Shown: positions 14,769-19,804 of the stretch, in pieces | Position numbering within the stretch: the stretch's first letter is position 1 | Layout of the letters: each line of letters opens with the position of its first letter | Assembly: GCA_016763095.1 (NCBI GenBank) | Contig: JAESUK010000085.1 | Span: 1-19,804 of the forward strand | Source of the DNA: Alphaproteobacteria bacterium | Lineage (GTDB): Bacteria > Pseudomonadota > Alphaproteobacteria > Micavibrionales > Micavibrionaceae | Length of the DNA stretch: 19,804 bases | Direction: 5' to 3' | Translations under genes and position numbers: made by a program | The notes under the pieces: model-generated | Told to the model about the DNA's origin: nothing | What the model saw: only the letters and a program-made list of their open reading frames with translations | Database searches by the model: none

Positions 14769-15845
14769 ATGTCTGATTTAACACCTAAAATTAATGCGTA
14801 TGCAACAGAAGAAGTTGTTCAACAAATCCAAGAAAACGATGTAATGGCAGAACTCATATACCGCTATGCAACAGATCGTGCGGCGTTTCTCTTTGATTTT
14901 GATAAGACTCTACATAGAGATCAAGATGGTGTGCATATAGGGTGGAAAGAGCAGAACGAGCCTCTTCAGGATTTATTGAAAGATCTCTCAGAAGTAACAA
15001 ATGGATCTGTGGCAGGAATATCTGGGCGTCCAGAGGCGTTCTTTATCTCAAGGCTTCCGAAGTTGTTTGAATTTGATATGCCTCTCGGTGTTGAGTTTGG
15101 TGCATTGATTTTACAAGGAGATAACTCTGAAATTGTTCTTAAAGAAGATATTTCAAGAAAAGTTATGAGCAAAGTACAAGGTCTTATTCAAGAATGCCTT
15201 GTTGAGGTGAATGATGAATTTGGCGTAAATGGTCAGGTTCCAATATCTATTGAAGGGCATAAGAAAACATGTCGTACAATCTTGTATGATGGTGTTGATC
15301 ACGACGGTATTACACAGAATGCCCGTGAGTCTTTGGCAAACCTTCTTAATGAAAAAGTAACAGAGTTTAATGAGAGCGGAGAGGGCGGAGCGATTAAGTT
15401 TCGTGTTCAAAATTCTAAACAAATTGATATATTACCAGTGTTTCCTGGAGAAGAGAATATTCCAGATGAGGACAGAGACAATGGTAAACATGCTGCAACA
15501 CAGTACATCGTTGAAAATATAGAAGGATTTTCTGGTGTTAAGACGGGAGAGAAAAAACTGTATTCTTGGGGCGACAGTAGCGGGGATATCCCCATGTTTA
15601 AGGCTGTAAAAGAATATGGTGGAGATAACATTCTCGTAACGGATGGTTTCCCTGATGACCAAATGGATTTGGTAAGTGCACATAACGGAGAGTACGAAAA
15701 CAACCTAAGTTTGCTTAAATTCTTGGTTGATACGCCAAAGCATGAGCTCGCTGTTCTTGTTGAAAAGAATAACTTGAAAGTGGTACAACAGCTAGCCTCC
15801 AATAATGGCGCTTCTACACGTCAAATGGCACTAGATGTTAGCTAA
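14769..15845 (+). CDS. HAD-superfamily phosphatase resembling trehalose-6-phosphate phosphatase
   Basis: A 358-residue soluble protein with all four HAD motifs: motif I FLFDFDKTL (nucleophile Asp43, acid/base Asp45), motif II AGISGRP (Ser85), motif III Lys240 in DNGKHAATQYI, and motif IV YSWGDSSGDIPMF (Asp269, Asp273). The LGVEFGALI after motif II and the GKHAA segment resemble OtsB-type (HAD-IIB) enzymes, which convert trehalose-6-phosphate to trehalose. It is about 100 residues longer than typical OtsB, with a 35-residue N-terminal helical extension and a 40-residue C-terminal tail. No otsA lies nearby, so the substrate may be another sugar phosphate. The ribosome-binding region is AAAGAAAGAG immediately before the ATG. 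Confidence 0.75.
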   Translation: MSDLTPKINAYATEEVVQQIQENDVMAELIYRYATDRAAFLFDFDKTLHRDQDGVHIGWKEQNEPLQDLLKDLSEVTNGSVAGISGRPEAFFISRLPKLFEFDMPLGVEFGALILQGDNSEIVLKEDISRKVMSKVQGLIQECLVEVNDEFGVNGQVPISIEGHKKTCRTILYDGVDHDGITQNARESLANLLNEKVTEFNESGEGGAIKFRVQNSKQIDILPVFPGEENIPDEDRDNGKHAATQYIVENIEGFSGVKTGEKKLYSWGDSSGDIPMFKAVKEYGGDNILVTDGFPDDQMDLVSAHNGEYENNLSLLKFLVDTPKHELAVLVEKNNLKVVQQLASNNGASTRQMALDVS

Positions 15846-15875
15846 TTTCTGATCTGTTTGTTATCCTTTATACCC

Positions 15876-15906
15876 ATGTATTTTTTGCTGATTTATAAAA
15901 ATACAT
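15876..15906. terminator. AT-rich inverted repeat downstream of the HAD phosphatase gene
   Basis: ATGTATTTTT (15876-15885) and AAAAATACAT (15897-15906) are perfect 10-bp reverse complements around an 11-nt spacer. The repeat starts about 31 bp after the stop codon. It could act as a weak terminator, but the stem is almost entirely A/U and the downstream T-run is short, so this is uncertain. Confidence 0.4.
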
Positions 15907-16018
15907 AAAATTTTAACTAAATTCGCGCAAAACTTAATTAAAGAATAAAGCTTTTATGGTTTAATGGTTGAGTACGGCTTAAGTTTGGGTATAGAAAACA
16001 AGATTAGGAAATAGCGCA

Positions 16019-19000
16019 ATGTCCAGTTTATCTGAGACACTTACATATAATGTTCTTGAGGATGATGATTCTAAAAAGGAATCTTCATCTTTTGTTGTGT
16101 CTGATCAGGTTTTTTCCGAAGACGCTTACATCGCACCACAAATCACAGTTACCGCAAATACAAAAGGTATTCCAACAGACCCTTCACTGGAAGCGGGTGG
16201 AACATATCAATGGTATTTGAATGATACATGGGGCATTAATGCCCATGAAGTGTGGGAGGAATACACGGGTCTTGGTGTTAAAATCGCCGTTTTTGATGAT
16301 GGTTTCGATTATACCCACAGTGATCTGGTTGCAAATTACCGTACAGATTTAGATTTTGATACGGCTGGTGGAAATGATAATGATGCCATCGCAGGTGTTA
16401 ACGATAGGCATGGAACGGCGGTAGCAGGAGTGATTGCCGCAGATGATAACGGAACAGGTGTTGTCGGTGTGGCCTTTGATTCTGAAATTATTGGTATTCG
16501 CCGTGATTTTTCATCAGGAACATTTACGGACACGGTAGAGGGCTTCGCCTATGCGCTCAGCTCTGGTGCCGATGTTATGAATAACAGTTGGGGAGCAACG
16601 ACAATCTTCGTTGATAACCCTATTAAAGATTACTTTGGAAATGATACGACTGAGGTCATCGATGCAATGGTCAATCTGGTTGATCAAGGGCGTGGTGGAT
16701 TAGGAACCTCAATTGTATTTTCCGCAGGGAATAGCAGATCCAGTGATGGCAATGTGAATTATCATGGTTATCAGAATAGTCCGTACACCATTACGGTTGC
16801 AGGAACAGATATTAATGGCGAGATCTATGATTCAAGTACGCCCGGGTCGGCCATATTGGTTTCTGCTGGTGGAGAAGGTATCACAACAACTGACGGGTCT
16901 GGAGATTCTGGATACTTGGCAGGCGATACGGTTTATATCAATGGAACATCTTTTTCCGCACCAATCGTTTCAGGTGTGATAGCTCTTATGTACGAAGCCA
17001 ACGCTGATCTTGGGTACCGTGATGTTCAAGAAATTCTCGCAATGTCTTCGCGTGAACTGACGGACTCTGCGTGGCAAACCAATGGCAACACAAATTGGAA
17101 CGGGCGCGGGATGCATTTTAGCCATGATTATGGTTATGGTCTGGTCGATGCCTTTGTCGCGGTTAGATTGGCAGAAACATGGGGGAATGAACAAAAAACC
17201 TATGCAAATATGCAAACGGTTTCTGTGTCTGGTACACCAAATATAGTGATTCCAGATGACGGCACCTTGCAATATACGGTAACCGTCGCAGATGATATCT
17301 CGGTTGAGCATATCTTGTTGGAGCTTGTTGTTCCGCATGAACGCGCTGGAAACCTTATTGTCACACTCATAAGTCCTGACGGGACAGAAAGTATTCTTGT
17401 TGATACACCTGGAAGTAACTTCCACACGACCGATGCGCATGGTTACACAGGTCTAAACTTTCAGTTTTCATCGACTGCGCATTGGGGGGAAACAAGCACT
17501 GGAGACTGGATCATCCGCATCCGTGATACACAAATAGGTAATGTCGGGTCACTCGAGTCCTTTAATCTTGAGTTTTTGGGAAGTGCGATTACGGATGATG
17601 ATACGTACTATTTTACGGATGAGTTTCAAGCCGTTCTAATCGCTGACACGGTCGGTGTTGATACATTTAATCTATCGGCTGTGCGCGGAGATGTCACCCT
17701 TGTGATGACGGAAGGAAGCAGTAGTAGTTTTATCGTTGGAGAAACGCTCCGTATCGCGAACACAACAGTTATTGAGAATGCCATCCTTGGGGATGGAAAT
17801 GATACGGTCACGGGGAATGCTGTGGCGAATGTGATTTCAACAGGTCGCGGTGATGACCATATTTTTGCTTCAAGTGGAGATGATACAATTGATGGGCAAA
17901 CGGGTCTTGATACAATCACCTATAGTGGGAATATCACAGATTATACAATTGAAATTTTAGATGCTGTGACCATCCGGTTTACGGATAATCTTGGCGGTGG
18001 TGGCGTTGATGTTGTCTCAAACGTTGAAACCTTTATTTTCAACAATTCGACATTCACTTTTGTTGAAGTTGAGGACACCGTTACGAACCCACCTGTTGCA
18101 GAGAATCTACTGTTTAAATTTGGGTGGGATGGAAATGAATCCAACTATGTAAGTAGTGCAATAGAAGATGTGACGCTTACCGCTGCAGATCTAAGCGTAT
18201 CGGATGCCTCTGGAAATCTTGTTAATATTGATCGTCAGTACATCAGTGCGGATATCACAATTATAGACCCTCTTGCGCAAGACCTAGAGTCGTTCATTTT
18301 TGTTCATAGCAGTGCGTTTAATTTGACGGTATCAGGTGCGAAAACAACAAATATTAAACTTGGAAGTGCTACATCTTCCTCTGTTCAGCTTCTTGGCACA
18401 ATGAATGGGCGTGTGGAAACAGGTGATGGTGCGGATATCATTGATGTTCAGCTTTACGAACTTGTTGCGCCAACGGGTATTGAAGATTACCGCCTCATCG
18501 GAAATGACGGTAATGATACAATCACTGTGTCTGGCACGCATTCAAACATTCGCGTAACGGCATTTGGTGGAACAGGTGATGATACGATTACGGTATCTGT
18601 GACGGGAAATCACTTCCTTTATGGTGAGTTTGGGAATGACGTGATCAATGGATCAAATGGTGATGAACGTATTGAAGGTGGCGACGGAGACGACCAAATC
18701 AATGCAAGTCATGGTGATGATGTTGTGTTTGGTGGTAATCATAATGATACGATCTATGGCGGTTTTGGAGATGATTGGCTTTACGGAGATTCTGGCAGTG
18801 ATGTTCTCTATGGTGAAGGTGGAAACGACAACATGCGTGGAGGTATAGGCGTTGATACTCTAAATGGTGGAGATGGAAACGATATACTTTATGGAGAAGA
18901 CGGAAACGATCTGTTAAATGGTGGTGGTGGACGTGATGTGATCGTTGGTGGTGCTGGTGATGATACGATCAATGGTGGCGACTGGCATGACTTGATTTAT

Positions 19001-19567
19001 GGAGATTCTGGAGCAGATACTATTAATGGAGACCTCGGAAATGATGAAATCAGAGCAGGGGCTGGAAACGACATTGTTAATGGTGGAGACGGTATTGATA
19101 AGCTCTTAGGTGGTTTAGATGATGATGTCATACATGGCGATGCTGGTAACGATAGAATTTATGGTGAAGATGGTCTTGATACCCTTTATGGGGATGATGG
19201 AAATGATGTTCTCTATGGTGGGAATGGAGAAGATATCCTTATTGGAGGGTTAGGGCAGGACTTCCTCTATGGTGGAAATGGAGCAGATACATTCTTCCTT
19301 GATCTGAATGATATAGATCGTATTCGGGATTTCCAATTATCAGAGGGTGATCGTATTGATATTTCTGACTTATTGGTGGGGTATAATGCGGTAACGGATG
19401 ATTTGAATGACTTTGTGAAAATTAACATTCACAGTAATTTTAGAACGGATATTTCGGTGAATGCAGATGGCGTTGGAAACGATTTCCAATATGCGGGGAT
19501 TGTCTTCGGAAATCTCGTTGGTCAAACCGTTGATAGTCTTGAATTTAATAACGATCTTCTCGTTTAA
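16019..19567 (+). CDS. Secreted kexin-like subtilase with P domain and RTX repeats
   Basis: A 1182-residue acidic protein. Residues about 65-388 are a subtilisin-like S8 catalytic domain of the kexin/proprotein convertase type: Asp93 in AVFDDGF, His131 in DRHGTAVAG, oxyanion Asn238 in FSAGNS and Ser311 in NGTSFSAPI. Residues about 400-522 are a P domain (IPDDGTLQYTVTV ... GDWIIRIRDT). A first RTX-like cluster is at about 590-628. Residues 869-1093 are 25 uninterrupted nonapeptides of the GGxGxDxUx type, which bind calcium. The C-terminus (DRIRDFQLSEGDRIDISDLL) is the usual end of type I secreted RTX proteins. No Sec signal or clear prodomain is present, so export by a type I system is expected; none is in the window. 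AGGAA at 16006-16010 is the ribosome-binding site. Confidence 0.95.
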   Translation: MSSLSETLTYNVLEDDDSKKESSSFVVSDQVFSEDAYIAPQITVTANTKGIPTDPSLEAGGTYQWYLNDTWGINAHEVWEEYTGLGVKIAVFDDGFDYTHSDLVANYRTDLDFDTAGGNDNDAIAGVNDRHGTAVAGVIAADDNGTGVVGVAFDSEIIGIRRDFSSGTFTDTVEGFAYALSSGADVMNNSWGATTIFVDNPIKDYFGNDTTEVIDAMVNLVDQGRGGLGTSIVFSAGNSRSSDGNVNYHGYQNSPYTITVAGTDINGEIYDSSTPGSAILVSAGGEGITTTDGSGDSGYLAGDTVYINGTSFSAPIVSGVIALMYEANADLGYRDVQEILAMSSRELTDSAWQTNGNTNWNGRGMHFSHDYGYGLVDAFVAVRLAETWGNEQKTYANMQTVSVSGTPNIVIPDDGTLQYTVTVADDISVEHILLELVVPHERAGNLIVTLISPDGTESILVDTPGSNFHTTDAHGYTGLNFQFSSTAHWGETSTGDWIIRIRDTQIGNVGSLESFNLEFLGSAITDDDTYYFTDEFQAVLIADTVGVDTFNLSAVRGDVTLVMTEGSSSSFIVGETLRIANTTVIENAILGDGNDTVTGNAVANVISTGRGDDHIFASSGDDTIDGQTGLDTITYSGNITDYTIEILDAVTIRFTDNLGGGGVDVVSNVETFIFNNSTFTFVEVEDTVTNPPVAENLLFKFGWDGNESNYVSSAIEDVTLTAADLSVSDASGNLVNIDRQYISADITIIDPLAQDLESFIFVHSSAFNLTVSGAKTTNIKLGSATSSSVQLLGTMNGRVETGDGADIIDVQLYELVAPTGIEDYRLIGNDGNDTITVSGTHSNIRVTAFGGTGDDTITVSVTGNHFLYGEFGNDVINGSNGDERIEGGDGDDQINASHGDDVVFGGNHNDTIYGGFGDDWLYGDSGSDVLYGEGGNDNMRGGIGVDTLNGGDGNDILYGEDGNDLLNGGGGRDVIVGGAGDDTINGGDWHDLIYGDSGADTINGDLGNDEIRAGAGNDIVNGGDGIDKLLGGLDDDVIHGDAGNDRIYGEDGLDTLYGDDGNDVLYGGNGEDILIGGLGQDFLYGGNGADTFFLDLNDIDRIRDFQLSEGDRIDISDLLVGYNAVTDDLNDFVKINIHSNFRTDISVNADGVGNDFQYAGIVFGNLVGQTVDSLEFNNDLLV
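18623..19297 (+). repeat. RTX nonapeptide-coding array
   Basis: Twenty-five consecutive 27-bp units encode residues 869-1093 without a register break, for example GGDGNDILY, GEDGNDLLN and GDDGNDVLY. The DNA units are diverged, so this is a protein-level repeat, not a recent tandem duplication. Confidence 0.95.
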
Positions 19568-19588
19568 GTTTTAAGGCAATAAGTATTA

Positions 19589-19804
19589 CTAAGCAGCCAT
19601 CTGATGTTGGCTGTTTTCTGTTTCTGTGATCCAGCCACCACCAATCATACGGTCATTCACATAGCAAACCGCTGCTTGCCCTGGGGCAATTCCATATTGT
19701 GTATTTGGGAGAGTGATATGCGCTGATCCTCCTTCGTTTAGCGTAAGAACCGCAGGAATAGGCTTCATTACAGATCTAAACTTAAGCATAATGTCCATGC
19801 TCTG
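19589..19804 (-). CDS. mnmA: tRNA 2-thiouridylase MnmA, C-terminal part
   Basis: The frame is open from the window edge to the stop at 19589-19591, giving the last 71 residues. The segment YGIAPGQAAVCYVNDRMIGG followed by GWI is the hallmark C-terminus of MnmA (GVAPGQACVFYxGxRVLGGGWI), in the beta-barrel domain. MnmA inserts sulfur at position 2 of the wobble uridine of Lys, Glu and Gln tRNAs, using sulfur from the cysteine desulfurase pathway. The start and catalytic cysteines lie outside the window. It is convergent with the RTX protease gene, with 21 bp between stops. Confidence 0.92.
   Translation of the reverse strand, partial: QSMDIMLKFRSVMKPIPAVLTLNEGGSAHITLPNTQYGIAPGQAAVCYVNDRMIGGGWITETENSQHQMAA
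19594..19617 (+). terminator. Possible terminator of the RTX protease gene inside the mnmA 3' end
   Basis: CAGCC (19594-19598) and GGCTG (19609-19613) form a 5-bp stem with a 10-nt loop, followed by TTTT. It starts 27 bp after the protease stop codon. It lies in the last codons of the convergent mnmA. The short stem limits confidence. Confidence 0.4.

Noticed and set aside
15407..15802. 131-codon minus-strand frame inside the HAD phosphatase gene
   Set aside because: The plus-strand frame carries HAD motifs III and IV here; the minus frame is Ser/Phe-rich with no motif.
16970..17440. 156-codon minus-strand frame inside the RTX protease
   Set aside because: It lies opposite the conserved serine-site and P-domain region and has a Cys/His/Arg-rich antisense composition.
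18623..19297. Tandem DNA repeat or CRISPR-like array
   Set aside because: The 27-bp periodicity comes from the RTX nonapeptides; units are diverged in DNA and there are no spacers.

Overview
The window reads as a chromosomal segment of a flagellated alphaproteobacterium of moderate-to-low GC. The flagellar gene content and order point there: flgF-flgG-flgA-flgH in one run, fliL-fliM followed by a small membrane protein of the DUF6468 type and a MotE-like protein, and a stand-alone FlhB C-terminal-domain protein beside fliO-fliP. GC content and two small hints (secreted RTX protease, large periplasmic TPR protein) are not enough to name a genus.

Layout. Positions 1-216 (minus) hold the start of flgB. 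Divergently, 277-2059 (plus) is a tightly packed operon: FlhB-C-domain-like protein, a small helical orphan, fliO, fliP (export gate). Positions 9755 down to 2097 (minus) form a long motor operon: fliL, fliM, DUF6468-like protein, MotE-like protein, two translationally coupled MotB-like proteins (the first lacks the proton-carrying Asp, the second keeps it), and a 965-residue exported TPR protein. A 338-bp divergent intergenic region separates fliL from flgF-flgG-flgA-flgH (plus, 10094-13514), the distal rod / P-ring chaperone / L-ring genes, which end at a strong Rho-independent terminator at 13595-13633. Positions 13673-19567 (plus) carry three unlinked-looking accessory genes: a LysR-type regulator, a HAD phosphatase resembling trehalose-6-phosphate phosphatase, and a 1182-residue kexin-like subtilase with a P domain and 25 uninterrupted RTX nonapeptides. 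The end of the window (minus) is the 3' part of mnmA.

Regulation visible in the sequence. Two very good sigma-54 (-24/-12) promoters, both with exactly 10 nt between the GG and GC dinucleotides, sit upstream of flgF (10028-10044) and upstream of flgB (261-277, minus). The flgB promoter lies on the complement of the Shine-Dalgarno and start codon of the divergent FlhB-like gene, so the two transcription units are physically interlocked. fliL and the fliO-fliP operon have no sigma-54 site that I can find, which fits the usual early-versus-late split of flagellar genes. A 9-bp inverted repeat about 90 bp upstream of the predicted flgF start site is an enhancer candidate.

The most interesting unexplained material is (a) the motor operon with an Asp-less MotB paralogue, MotE and a large periplasmic TPR protein, which may be an unusual stator assembly, and (b) the 3' region of flgH, where a 10-nt C-rich motif occurs twice, once in the loop of a hairpin, ahead of the terminator. 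That region could be a 3'-UTR small RNA, and it is complementary to a GGTTGGAT element shared by the flgF and flgH ribosome-binding regions.
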